DNA from: Brachynemurus nebulosus
Taxonomy: Eukaryota > Arthropoda > Insecta > Neuroptera > Myrmeleontidae
Assembly (NCBI GenBank): GCA_035578155.1
Contig: JAPWDM010000020.1
Span: 8,345,269 to 8,409,268 of the forward strand
Direction of reading: 5' to 3'
Length of the DNA: 64,000 bases
The translations under genes were made by a program, and so were the position numbers. Shown piece after piece: positions 47,404-58,180 of this stretch. The notes under the pieces were generated by a model that was not told the DNA's origin, ran no database searches, and saw only the letters and a list, made by a program, of their open reading frames with translations. Numbering within the stretch: the first letter of the stretch is position 1; every line of letters starts with the position of its first letter.

Positions 47404-48103
47404 TAGGCTATTGACTATGTAGTTGAATAAGGAACTAATTTGTAACAGGTGTTTTATTGCTTCATATGTTCAATTGTACCCCAAAGATGATAAATTCACA
47501 AAGTGCTATTAAATTTAGGCGTGCGTTTTTATGAACGGCGTAAACTTATCGACGCTTACGTTTTTTAACTATAACTCAAAAACTATGCATTTGTCGTAAA
47601 TACACATAATATGATTTTTTGTAGAGAATTAAATTTCCTATCGAAGTGGCACTTTATGAACTCAAAAAACTTTTTTCTCAACAAAATAAGTCAAAAAAAC
47701 TATTTAAAGAAAAGCTCAAATTTTTCAATTTTTCTTTTTTTTTTAAATTTTTGAGTAGTACTTTTTTCTGAGTGAATTTAGGTATAGGGATTGGTTCACA
47801 AAAAAGAAAGCTGATGTAATTCCCGTCAGAATGGTGACCGATAAAACCATTTTCGATAACAACCGGCTGAGATACAGTCGTTCAAAGTTACCTACTTTTT
47901 TACAATTTTATTGCTTTTGACTTTTATACCATGTTATTTGTAATTTTTACACGCAAAAATTATTTTTATTGAATACAAAAATTATTTCTGCTTTATCAGA
48001 GGTATTTTTGATATTCATATGATCTTAGGTATAAAAAGAAACTTTAATATTGTACTAAATTACAGTTCTATTTTTTAAAAAAAATTAAATGTACCTATTA
48101 TAT

Positions 48104-48560
48104 TTATCCCATAATATTTTCAAATTCAATATCAATATCTTCATCAACATCATTTTGGACATCTCCTTCTGTAATTTCTGGAACATCCGCATTTTCACAA
48201 TTTTCTGGAACATCCGCATTTTCACAATTTTCTGGAACATCCGCATTTTCGCAAATAAATCCTTTGCAGCTAATTCCTAATTTTCTACAGCTGCAATTTC
48301 CGTGACAACCTTTTATACACCCGCAAGCTATTTGTTCCAGTAAATTCTGCAGTGCAGGAGGTTTTGTTGTTTTAATTGGCACTAACCCATATTCCAACCC
48401 CACTCAAATGGATTTCAAATATTTCCTTCCCACTGTTGAATTTGGTGGTACGCCCTTAAACCGTGATATTTAGTAGCATCAGAAGTTAGTGGGAAATTGG
48501 TTAGAGAAAATTTTGTGCTTTTTGATAATTTTTGAAAAAGTTGTAACCGAGAACTACCTA
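48104..48560 (-). pseudogene. Cys-rich C-terminal fragment of a mobile-element protein
   Basis: The minus-strand frame reads KYHGLRAYHQIQQWEGN, then NPFEWGW, GLVPIKT, and a CXC-like cluster ACGCIKGCHGNCSCRKLGIS. This order (a YH...QVQQW block, EWGW, then a Cys-rich tail) is a recurrent ending of a widespread arthropod mobile-element protein that I cannot name with certainty. The tail has three tandem copies of a 9-residue CENADVPEN unit (27-bp DNA repeats at about 48,177-48,257) and ends with an acidic IDIEFENI block. A stop lies between the two parts. It is not a complete gene. Confidence 0.55.
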
Positions 48561-48610
48561 AACTGTTGGCCTTAATGCCATAAAGAGAAATTACGATTTA
48601 ATTCTATTAC

Positions 48611-48783
48611 GTAAATTGCGGCTGTAGAAAATTATAGGAATTAGCTGCTCCATGTTCTGCAAAGAATGTATGGGCCAAAATTGTGAAAATGCGGATGTTT
48701 CAGAAATGACAGAAGAGGATGTCCAAAACGATGTTGATAAAGATATTGATATTGAATTTGAAAACATTATGAGAGAAATATAA
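48611..48783 (+). pseudogene. Second copy of the Cys-rich tail, inverted
   Basis: The plus-strand frame carries the same tail (NCENADVSEM, VQNDVDKDIDIEFENI), but with the more standard FCKECMGQNCENA spacing and without the 9-residue triplication. It ends at TAA. An in-frame stop interrupts the Cys-rich start. Confidence 0.5.
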
Positions 48784-49511
48784 TAGGTACACGTAACTTT
48801 AAAAAAAAAAATTAGAACTATAAATTAGTACAATATTAAAGTTTTTTTTTATACCTAAGATCATATGAATATCAAAATTTTATCGTTACCACTTTTATCG
48901 TTACCTCTGGTAAAGCAGAAATAATGTTTGTACTCAATAAAAATAATATTTTTGTGTAAAAATTACAAATAATATGGTATTAATGTCAAAAGAAATAAAA
49001 TTGTAAAAAAGTAGGTAAATTTGAACGACTGTATCTCAGCCGGTTTTTATCGAAAATATTTTGATCGGTCACCATTCTGACGGGAATTACATCAGCTTTC
49101 TTTTTTGTGAACCAATCCTTATACCTAAATTCACTCAGAAAAAAGTACTACTCAAAAATTTAAAAAAAAAGAAAAATTGAAAAATTTGAGCTTTTTTTTA
49201 AATAATTGTTTTGACTTATTTTGTTGAGAAAAAAGCTTTTTGAGTTCATAAAGTGCCATTTCGATAAGAAATTTAATTCTCTACAAAAACTCATATTATG
49301 TGTATTTACGACAAATGCATAGTTTTTGAGTTATATTTAAAAAACGTAAGCGTCGATAAGTTTACGCCGTTCGTAAAAATGCACGCCTAAATTTAATAGC
49401 ACTTTGTGAATTTATCATCTTTGGGGTACAATTGAACATATGAAGCAATAAAACACCTGTTACAAATTAGTTCCTTTTCCCCCTGTTTTTTTGTACATAG
49501 TCAATAGCCTA

Positions 49512-49680
49512 ATTGTAGGAAAAAATAAATGACCAAATTCATTTTTATTACTGACCACGTTTTACTGCTCAAGTTGATTTAATACTGCTAAAAAATATAA
49601 TACTGACCGTTCAAATTTTTAACTGACCAAGGTAACTGACCAAATGTATAAAAGACTGCTCAAATAATTATTTTCCTTTG
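49512..49680 (-). repeat. ACTGACC/ACTGCTC motif array, second part
   Basis: About nine motifs (TGACCAAATT, ACTGACCACG, ACTGCTCAAG, ACTGACCGTT, ACTGACCAAGG, ACTGCTCAAA) continue the array that stops at 47,403. Confidence 0.65.
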
Positions 49681-50059
49681 TGAACGCATTCCGAAAAATT
49701 GTATATAATCAGTATGCCTGAAAAAGTTTGAATATGTTTCTTTGTAGTGAAATGTTCTAGCAAATCATTTTCCAAATTAACGTCATCGAAAATTATGCGA
49801 GAGAAAGTGATAAATAAACAGAACAATAAAAAGGATGGGCTTTTGTCAATTTACTTTTCTCTGTTTACATTTGTCTTTCAATTTTTCGCTAAATTATCTT
49901 GTCTCCATAAATAATTACTAAAATACATAATAGTTGTTAATTTCAGTTTTATTAACAAAAACTTTAAGCTAGTAAAACTGTTTACTTGTTTGTCATGGAA
50001 ACCGAATATTAAAGTTTGACATCATCAAAATTAATTAAATTAATTGTTAAATTAATTGA
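49681..50059. other. AT-rich DNA without recognisable gene
   Basis: No supported feature. Confidence 0.35.
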
Positions 50060-50203
50060 ATATTCGATGTTTTAGCGAATTTCCAAAATTGGAAATTCAG
50101 CCATTCCAGTCGTCGCCATGGCGCGACTTGAGTTCGGGGCTATAAAGAAATATGTTTTGAGGTTCCCGAGAATCCGAAAATGATATTCAATAAAATTTAT
50201 ATA

Positions 50204-50272
<69 letters not shown>
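50060..50272 (-). repeat. Dispersed repeat with (TA)n tract, copy 2
   Basis: Reverse complement of the block after the (TA)n at 36.85 kb. It has TTTTAGCGAATTTCCAA, TTTTGAGGTTCCC and CGAAAATGATATTCA. The (TA)n at 50,206-50,272 follows at the same relative position. Confidence 0.7.
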
Positions 50273-50276
<4 letters not shown>

Positions 50277-50531
50277 GTTGAGAGTTGCCATTTTGATTAC
50301 AGCCACATTGTTCATTTAATCGGAAAATTGTTCAAATAAGAGTTGTAGATATCGACGGGGGCAACCGATTGCTATAGTCAGGAGCTTTATAGCTCTTATG
50401 GTCTTCGAGCTATGATACAAACTTATAGATTTTTAAATGAGACTATTACTATTTTTTCGATAAAACCGACCTAATGCATTAATTAGCAACATAAATGAGC
50501 AAGCTTAATTTTTTAATTTTTCTTTAATTTA

Positions 50532-50536
<5 letters not shown>

Positions 50537-50605
<69 letters not shown>
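50537..50605. repeat. (TA)n microsatellite
   Basis: Pure TA dinucleotides in otherwise unassigned AT-rich DNA. Confidence 0.95.
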
Positions 50606-50610
<5 letters not shown>

Positions 50611-51250
50611 TTACAACTTTTACTTTAATTAAAGACACAAAAGTTGTTTTAAAATAAATATATTTGGAATTATAATAATATACATCAAACAGATTACTAA
50701 TATAAGGGAAAAATGTAAGTAAGGGTAAAATATTTTGAAATTCGCCTTAGTTTTCGAGATATCGATCGTTAAAGTTATAGTAAAAGTTGCTATGATGTTA
50801 AGACATAGTGTGTAGAATTTTTAATTAAGTACATACTTTATAATATTCATCAATTAATATACACTACAATAAGGAAACAATAATTTTAACATTACTGCGC
50901 AAATTAAAAGCTACAAAAAAATATTATGTAAATTGTTTTAAATAAATAATTTAATAAAATCAAATAAAATTATTTATCACAAAATTCACAAACCATGTAA
51001 ATAAAAATTATTGGAAATCGTTATTCAAGTATTTTATAAATGATCAATTTGTACCATACAGGCCATTAAACCACAGAATAAAATAAAATTAGTAGGTGTT
51101 ATATAATACAGCTGATTTTTATATTCTCATACATATAATTTCTGAATATAGAATAATGTAAATTTATACGGTTTATAATAATTTATTACATCCTTACATT
51201 AAACGTTAATTTGGGGGCTAGATGGTGCCAGATCGGGGCAGAGTGGAGGT
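50606..51250. other. AT-rich DNA without recognisable gene
   Basis: No supported feature. Confidence 0.4.
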
Positions 51251-51256
51251 GCTTAA

Positions 51257-52506
51257 GGTTAGGTTAGTTTATTTAGTTTTAACAATATACTTCGATTTTT
51301 GATATAAAAACTAGGTGATGAGGTTAGTTAAGGTTGGGTTAGTTAAGTTAGTTTTGACAATATACTTCGACTTTGTTATAAAAAGTAGGTGGTGAGGTTA
51401 GTTAAGGTTAGGTTAGTTTAGTTAGTTTTGACAATATAATTCGACTTTGACATAAAAAGTAGGTGGTGAGGTTAGTTAAGGTTAGGTTACTTTTGACCAT
51501 ATACTTCGACTTTGGTATAAAAAGTAGGTGGGGGAGTTAGCTAAGATTAGTTAGTTTTGGCCATATACTTCGACTTTGGTATAAAAAGTAGGTGGTGGGG
51601 TTAGTTAAGTTTAGGTTAGTTAAGTTAGTTTTGAGATTATACTTCGACTTTGTTATAAAAAGTAAGTGGTGAGGTTAGTTAAAGTTAGGTTAGTTTAGTT
51701 AGTTTTGACAATATAGATCGACTTTGACATAAAAACTAGGTGGTGAAGTTAGTTAAGATTAGGTTAGTTTAGTTAGTTTTAACAATATACTTCGACTTTG
51801 TTATAGAAAGTAGGTGGTGAGGTTAGTTAAGGTTATATTAGATTAGTTATTTTTGCAAATATACATCGAATTTGACATAAAAACTAGGTGGTGAGGTTAG
51901 TTAAGTTTAGGTTAGTTTAGTTAGTTTTGACAATATATTTCGATTTTGTTATAGAAAGTAGGTGATGAGGTTAGTTAAGGTTATATTAGATTAGTTATTC
52001 GACTTTGGTATAAAAAGTAGGTGGTGGGGTTAGTTAAGTTTAGGTTAGTTAAGTTAGTTTTGAGTTTATACTTCGACTTTGTTATAAAAAGTAAGTGGTG
52101 AGGTTAGTTAAAGTTAGGTTAGTTTAGTTAGTTTTGACAATATAGATCGACTTTGACATAAAAACTAGGTGGTGAAGTTAGTTAAGATTAGGTTAGTTTA
52201 GTTAGTTTTAACAATATACTTCGACTTTGTTATAGAAAGTAGGTGGTGAGGTTAGTTAAGGTTATATTAGATTAGTTATTTTTGCAAATATACATCGAAT
52301 TTGACATAAAAACTAGGTGGTGAGGTTAGTTAAGTTTAGGTTAGTTTAGTTAGTTTTGACAATATATTTCGATTTTGTTATAGAAAGTAGGTGATGAGGT
52401 TAGTTAAGGTTATATTGGATTAGTTATTTTTGACAATATACTTCGACTTTGATGTAAAAAGTAGGTGGTGAGGGTAGTTAAGGTTAGGATAGGTGAGGTT
52501 AGATCA
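51257..52506 (+). repeat. TTAGG-like satellite with 64-75 bp monomers and a 429-bp higher-order duplication
   Basis: About 17 monomers with GAGGTTAGTTAAGGTTAGG, TTAGTTAGTTTTGAC, ATATACTTCGACTTTG and TATAAAAAGTAGGTGG. Monomer lengths alternate between about 64 and 74-75. The block beginning at 51,591 is repeated almost exactly beginning at 52,020, an offset of 429 bp, including minor variants such as AAACTAGG. A relict monomer lies at 52,665-52,720 after non-satellite sequence. Confidence 0.85.
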
Positions 52507-52954
52507 AAGGTGGATCCAGCCTGTTGAAAAGGAATGGCTGCCTCTAATCCTAGGAGAAATTTTGGGGAATTGTGTGTTCTGAAACTAAAAAAAGTTACCT
52601 ATTATAGGTCAAGGGGGGGGGGCTACAGCCCCTACAGCCAGCCCCCTGGGTCCACCTATAGGTTAGGTTAGTAAGTTTTGATAATTTACTTCGACTTTCA
52701 TATAAAAACAAGGCGGTAAGGTAAGGAAACCTCCTTATTCTAAATAATTTTTTTTTTCGAAAGTTTTGAATTTTTTTATAGTATATACGTATCTTTTAAT
52801 GTGCCTTCAAAACCCCACTTTTTTACGATTCCTAACCTTTTTAGTTTTTCCAAATTTTGACTCCACAATTTCAACGATTATACCTTTGTAAATAATAAAC
52901 AATTATTTTACTTTGCAAAATACCACGTTTATTTTTGAAACTGTGACAATATTG

Positions 52955-53020
52955 TTTCGAACCGATAGTTCATTTTCAAACAGAATCTGTTTGGTTTGAA
53001 AATGAACTATCGGTTCGAAA
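52955..53020. other. Perfect 27-bp inverted repeat with a 12-base loop
   Basis: 52,955-52,981 and 52,994-53,020 are exact reverse complements (TTTCGAACCGATAGTTCATT at the outer end). The loop has a further small CAAACAGA/TCTGTTTG pairing that competes with it. Could be a small MITE or a hairpin RNA. Confidence 0.8.
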
Positions 53021-53111
53021 TAAATATGGAATACCATAAAGTAACGCTCAAATCTATTAAGATTATACCTTTATTACTATGGTATTAATATTTTAAGCAT
53101 ATTTTTATTCA

Positions 53112-53112
<1 letters not shown>

Positions 53113-53159
<47 letters not shown>
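53113..53159. repeat. (TA)n microsatellite
   Basis: Directly abuts the left end of the 2.1-kb element. Confidence 0.95.
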
Positions 53160-53162
<3 letters not shown>

Positions 53163-55247
53163 GCTGCTCCAGTATTGGTTTGTTCTATCTCCACTTTTCA
53201 AAAAAATTGAGTTTGATACATTTTTGAACTCAGCAATTTTTTCTCTACCATTTTCTAGTTTCAAAATGCCAATATTACGTTTATAAATATGTTTTTTCTA
53301 GTATTATTTTGTACTATCTCCACCGATTTCACAAAAATTTATTATTGGATTGTACTAACTCACATTTTTTGTGGCACATAGAACAAACCTATACTTAAAT
53401 TTTAGATTTTAAAAAATTTTAGTATTGGTGTGTTCCATATCCCATCAAAAGGTCTCTTATATTGCATGAATAATGTAGATATGTTTTTTTTTTTTTTATT
53501 AAGATATTGTAATAGTTGCAAGCCATTATAACTTAAGTTATTTACTGTATTACAATTTCTTACAATGCAATCTTCTATTGTGTTAAAACTTGTGTATAAA
53601 TGATGAAGGCATTAAAAATATTTATGGAAAATCATCCACAAATTAAAAACAAATTCTCATAAATTCTCTAAAAGTTGCCATAGCAAAGTTCAATACATTA
53701 ATTATATTTTAAATTTTACATGTAAAATTGAACAGTTAGTTTACTTAAAAATCTTAATTTATTTAGAAATCTAAGTTTATTCAGAAATCTTAATTTAACA
53801 AAAGATCAAAACAAAAAATTGAAATTATCCAATTAACATTTAAGCGTTTTTTTTTTATTTTCATAAAATTCCAAATTTGTATAAAAATTTTGATTATATG
53901 AAGTTTTCGATAATTAAACTTTAATATGTATAAAACGAGATAAACCAATGCTTATATACGCTTAAGTGATGAATATAAACGGAAAAACCGTATTCCTATC
54001 CAAATTCGGACGACCGAATCTATTAAATAATAACTTTACTTCTTTATTTCTTGAAAAACTAACTGAAATCGAAACGAAGTCAGAGGTATCTAGATTCTAG
54101 AGACAATTAGAGATAAATCAATGTTCAACTATATGCTACCAGTAGAAACTCGTTTTTTTTGAACATCTTTTTAAAAACGTTACATTAAAATAGTAATCGG
54201 TTTCTAGAATTAATTTTTATACAATTCTTAATGCGATATTTCCAAAAAAGTTCTTGCCTATGTTTCAATTTTCTTCCACACATAGAAAATAAGTTTGTGT
54301 TAATTTTCTTTAAATTTTGTTAACGTAGTTGCTCTGAGATAGTCAGGTACAAAAGTATATCTCAAAATAAAAATTTTCTTTTATCAAAAATTTAATAATG
54401 TATTAATATTCTTCAGTGATTATACTTGTAGACCACTTGTTTGTTTTTTAATTTCCGCGCACTTATGTTGTAGCAATATAAAAACATTATTGAAAAAGCG
54501 TTGTAAAATGATGTTTCTAAATTATATTTAAAAACGGCGTGGTGAATAATTTTTATTTCTTATTAAATATGGTTTGTAACTTTGTATTTTATAATATATT
54601 AAATTTTTATCAAATTCCTTTGACACGTTTTCATTTTAATCCAAAGGAAAAAAAATAGAGTTTTCCCTTAAGAGTCCGTGTTAAAATTTCAAAACTATGA
54701 AATCGTTTTTATCAAAATTGGGGTGGTCATTTTTTTTTGGTAAGGGCTCGTATTATTGGTGTTGAATTAAATAAATATCTAGAGAATTTTCGTTAAAATC
54801 CTTTAAAAAAATCGTTTTATCGACCAACTACCTTAAATCAAACACAGAATAAAATTTTTTAAGCTAAAGTCATTTTATGTATTACAATTTTCGCATTCCT
54901 ATATGTACCAGACGGAAAAAATAATCTTGTTTTGTTCTATATCCAGGCTTATAGTACAAACCAAGAATTATAAACTGAAAGTACAAAACAATACTAAGGG
55001 AATGTGGATCTATAGTTCAATTTTTGCAATCATGAGAATATTAATTATCATTTTACTCCGAAATTTGAGGTCAGATTTTTATGAAATTGTATTGTATCAC
55101 AACTAACTTATTTACAAGTAAAAAGTTATTTTCTATTTGGTAATAAAATGTAAAATAAATAAGATATGAATTTTTAAACTTTCAAATCGCAATATCTCAA
55201 AAGTAGAAAAAGTGGATATAGAACAGACCAATACTAGAGCAGCGAAT
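53160..55247. mobile_element. 2.1-kb non-autonomous element with about 40-bp TIRs
   Basis: Left end TTCGCTGCTCCAGTATTGGT then TTGTTCTATCTCCACTTTT. The right end is its inverted counterpart (AAAAGTGGATATAGAACAG, ACCAATACTAGAGCAGCGAA). Diverged copies of AGTATTGGTKTGTTCTATMTCC recur inside both ends, at about 53,300, 53,420, 54,900 and 54,935. No coding frame of note, so it is non-autonomous or decayed. Confidence 0.7.
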
Positions 55248-55309
55248 TATATGTATATATATGTATGTATTTTTGTTTTTCTGTAAACTTCATGTCTCTT
55301 TCATGTATG

Positions 55310-55312
<3 letters not shown>

Positions 55313-55403
<91 letters not shown>
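55313..55403. repeat. (TA)n microsatellite
   Basis: About 45 TA units. Confidence 0.95.
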
Positions 55404-55405
<2 letters not shown>

Positions 55406-55710
55406 TCTTTCTTTATGTATACAAATTCGTTTTAAATATATAAATACATAAATTATATATTTTGTTTTTAAATTAGGTTTGTTTTAAAAAATTTATAAAT
55501 TGTATTGCATTTGTTAATAAAAATAATTAAAATAAAGTAAAAATTCAAAGGAAAAGTTATTCTATGATCGATAATTGTTTTTTTCTATTGTTTAGATGCG
55601 CCGCAACTAAGGTGATATGCATCATTTGGTATATGTTGAACTATTGCTTTTTGATATTGATATGCTTATAGATGATTGGTGCGGTATGATAGTTTGATGA
55701 TGATGTATCT

Positions 55711-55784
55711 CCCCCGGCCGGTTCCGAACTCACGATTTTATCAGTCAAGAGCGGATTTGTAACCACTAGACCAGCTCGGGGTCT
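55711..55784 (-). repeat. tRNA-like sequence, decayed tRNA or SINE head
   Basis: The minus strand has a good A box (TGGTCTAGTGGTTA) and a weak B box (GAGTTCGGAACC). The first four acceptor positions could pair, the rest do not, so a functional tRNA is unlikely. Confidence 0.45.
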
Positions 55785-56880
55785 CATTGTTTAATTATTG
55801 ATTTTGTATATTATCAATAAGAAAAAAGTTTTAAATTTCCCGCTTTGGTATTTCACTACTACTGGTATATCATTTTGATTATGACACTACTTATGCATTA
55901 TAATTAAAAATAAATAATTTTAAGTTTGTTTGTAAAATTGTGCATTTTTTAATAATTAAATAAATAAAAACATACGACAATGATGATATTATTACTTTTT
56001 TTTTTTTTTTAATATATCCTTAAATGAAAATAATTAGGGGAATAGGCATATTTCAATGAAACTACAACAATTTTAAATTAACGAATAGGCAACGAGTTTT
56101 TTTATAGATGGATTTTTAATCTTTTGCCGTTATTTATATATTTTAAATAATGAATTTATCCACGCTTAGTTTAAATAATTATTTTTGTAAAATGAATTTA
56201 TTTATTTGGATCTAAATCTTCTTTACTCTTGTTTTCGTTTCATTATGTAATTTATCACATTTTTGAACAAGGATCAATTTATCATATATAGAATTATTAG
56301 TATGTACAGATACTTTCGTTGTTTCAAACTTTGACGACATCTATCAGAAAAAGTAGTATTTATTTACTTAAAAATGAAAAATTATATAAACCTATAAATA
56401 ACTGTAATTGGTAATAATTAACAAAAATAATTTTTATTTTAAACCTTAAGTACATACAAATTTTTTAATTGTAATAAATATTAAATTAGTACCTTTTCAT
56501 TCGAATTTTATTATAGAAACTCTATTTGAATTTGAATTCTAGGGACATCTAATGTTCAAAAAAACAAAACAATATTAGTTATTATATCAAATTTATTTAA
56601 AATTGTATTTAAATTTCGAATGTTTTTATGGTATAACAAATAAAAACAATCTAGTTGTGTCAAGTGTAATAAAGTTTATTATTGAAAAATTTATTATAAA
56701 ATTTTTAATATTTAAATTCTGTGGTATCACTTATGTTGCCATGTGGGTTCAAAGACAATTACAGATTTTATATAAGAAATGAACAAAAAAATGTTCAAAA
56801 CAAAAGAACGAAGTGTCAAATTATGTGATGGAATAATTGATGTACATAATTTATATGCATAAATAATGTATTTTTATTAA
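55785..56880. other. AT-rich DNA without recognisable gene
   Basis: No supported feature on either strand. Confidence 0.4.
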
Positions 56881-57496
56881 AGGACAATCGGCAAAAATAT
56901 ATGGGGACTGCCTCCTAGCGCCTAAGGTTGAGACCGGTGCCGATCGATAGCCCTGGTCAAGTAGTCCAACTTTGTCAATGGGCACGTTCATGGAGAACCT
57001 GGCTTTCAAAAGTTATGGAGTGTCAAATGTACAAAAATTCTGCACGTGGCCATAGCAAAACGGGATATTCTGTATAGATACAAATGGATTATAGGTACAA
57101 TGCGTTCCTGGCAAGTGGCCTAACCTCGTTTTTTCACGTGGCCTATGGCAGAAGACGTACCGAGCGGCTTCAAACTTGTACATTGGGAGTATCCGAAGAG
57201 AAGTTTGAGAGTCATACCGGTGGCGATTTCTGGCAGGCCCCTTGGTAGATTGTCGAAATAAAGTAGTCCGAAGTGCACCCTGCCGAAGGGAACTCTTGTG
57301 CCCGCTGCTGGTCCACACACATCGTTTCCACGTGAAATGGCCACGTGGAGTATGCAAAACCTACTGCACGTGAGAACGTTTGAAGGCCAGGTTCTCCATA
57401 CCCGAGATGGGTATATTTGTGACCTACTAGGAAGGGGCTTTTAGAAAATACATATCTCACCAGTGGGCGCTGGGGGGCAATTTTGCCCACTGTCCT
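56881..57496. mobile_element. GC-rich 616-bp element with TIRs and five CACGTG sites
   Basis: The ends match inverted: AGGACARTSGGCAAAA, then a block ending near CAGCGCC. A second inverted pair inside, ATGGAGAACCTGGC and GCCAGGTTCTCCAT (about 56,990 and 57,383), nests within it. CACGTG occurs at about 57,042, 57,136, 57,329, 57,340 and 57,366. Minus-strand frames of 70-114 codons overlap in several phases with no known motif, so I do not call a gene. Confidence 0.6.
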
Positions 57497-57753
57497 TTTT
57501 CTACTTTTTGGGACAATGTTTACATAATTTGTGTATCAAAAATTGTTTATATTGTATAAAGGTTAGTACATTTAACATCAGAATGCGTATTTCACCAAAA
57601 TATTACACCATACACAAATGCAAACAAATACAATATATCCGAATTTCATGACAACTTAAATACAAGTTTAACGATCGATATCTCGAAAACTAAAGCGAAT
57701 TTCAAAATTTTTTACTCTTTATTTTTTAAAATACTAAAATCTATCAGACCCCC

Positions 57754-58176
57754 TTGTCAAATTTTGTCGCCTCGGATATCGTACTCGTACCAACACTTTG
57801 TACTACGCATTCTTTTTGGCTAGCCTTCTTCTTCGTCAACAATCATGGTAACCGTATACGGTTGCTTTCGTACTTTGTGCTCCGGAGATATTTTACATAT
57901 CATAGTGTACAAAATTGTATCCCGGCGAAGTTGCACATAACCTATGGCGTCATCACCGTAAGACTGTCTAGAAGATCTGAAAACAAATATATTTATGAAT
58001 TTAGCAAATATCGACATTATTTCCGGAATAAATAACTGGATAACAAAAACTCCGTTGGTCATAAAGTTATGTATACGGAGTGTATGTTCTATATCAACTA
58101 AAAGTGTAAAAAAAGTAGTCATTGGTTGGATTAACTTAAATACTAACATATTACACGAATATATGCAATCAAGCAC
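57754..58176 (-). pseudogene. Possible fragment of a SWIM-type mobile-element protein
   Basis: A 118-codon frame (57,820-58,176) contains GDDAIGYVQLRRDTILYTM and CKISPEHKVRKQPYTVTMIV, ending in an acidic DEEE. This resembles the segment just before the SWIM Cys/His motif in a family of insect mobile-element proteins that also carry a YqaJ-type exonuclease. The SWIM motif itself is not found downstream, where the frame stops. The N-terminal part of the frame shows nothing recognisable, so the true fragment is probably only the last 60 codons. Identification is from memory. Confidence 0.35.
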
Positions 58177-58180
58177 TTAG

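Larger units (their letters stand above)
47404..49511. mobile_element. 2.1-kb head-to-head foldback insertion
   Basis: Arms 47,404-48,302 and 48,611-49,511 are inverted repeats starting TAGGCTATTGACTATGTA. ATTG on each side may be a 4-bp target duplication. In each arm the 3' end of the same coding sequence points outwards, so two copies of one element end are joined head to head. The arms differ by several percent and small indels, so they are older than the giant TIR. Confidence 0.7.
45733..49680. mobile_element. Candidate element bounded by inverted motif arrays
   Basis: The GGTCAG-oriented array on the left and the CTGACC-oriented array on the right face each other across about 1.3 kb of AT-rich DNA, with a later 2.1-kb insertion in the right array. 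This resembles a transposon with many subterminal binding sites. No transposase frame is left, and precise ends and a target duplication were not found. Confidence 0.4.

Noticed and set aside
51257..52506. True telomere or interstitial telomere
   Set aside because: The TTAGG-like core is only part of a 64-75 bp monomer and is not a pure pentamer array.
55711..55784. Functional tRNA gene
   Set aside because: The A box is good, but acceptor pairing and the B box are poor, so a decayed tRNA or SINE is more likely.
57013..57490. Overlapping minus-strand frames of 74-114 codons as genes
   Set aside because: Three phases are open at once in GC-rich DNA within an inverted-repeat element, and none has a known motif.
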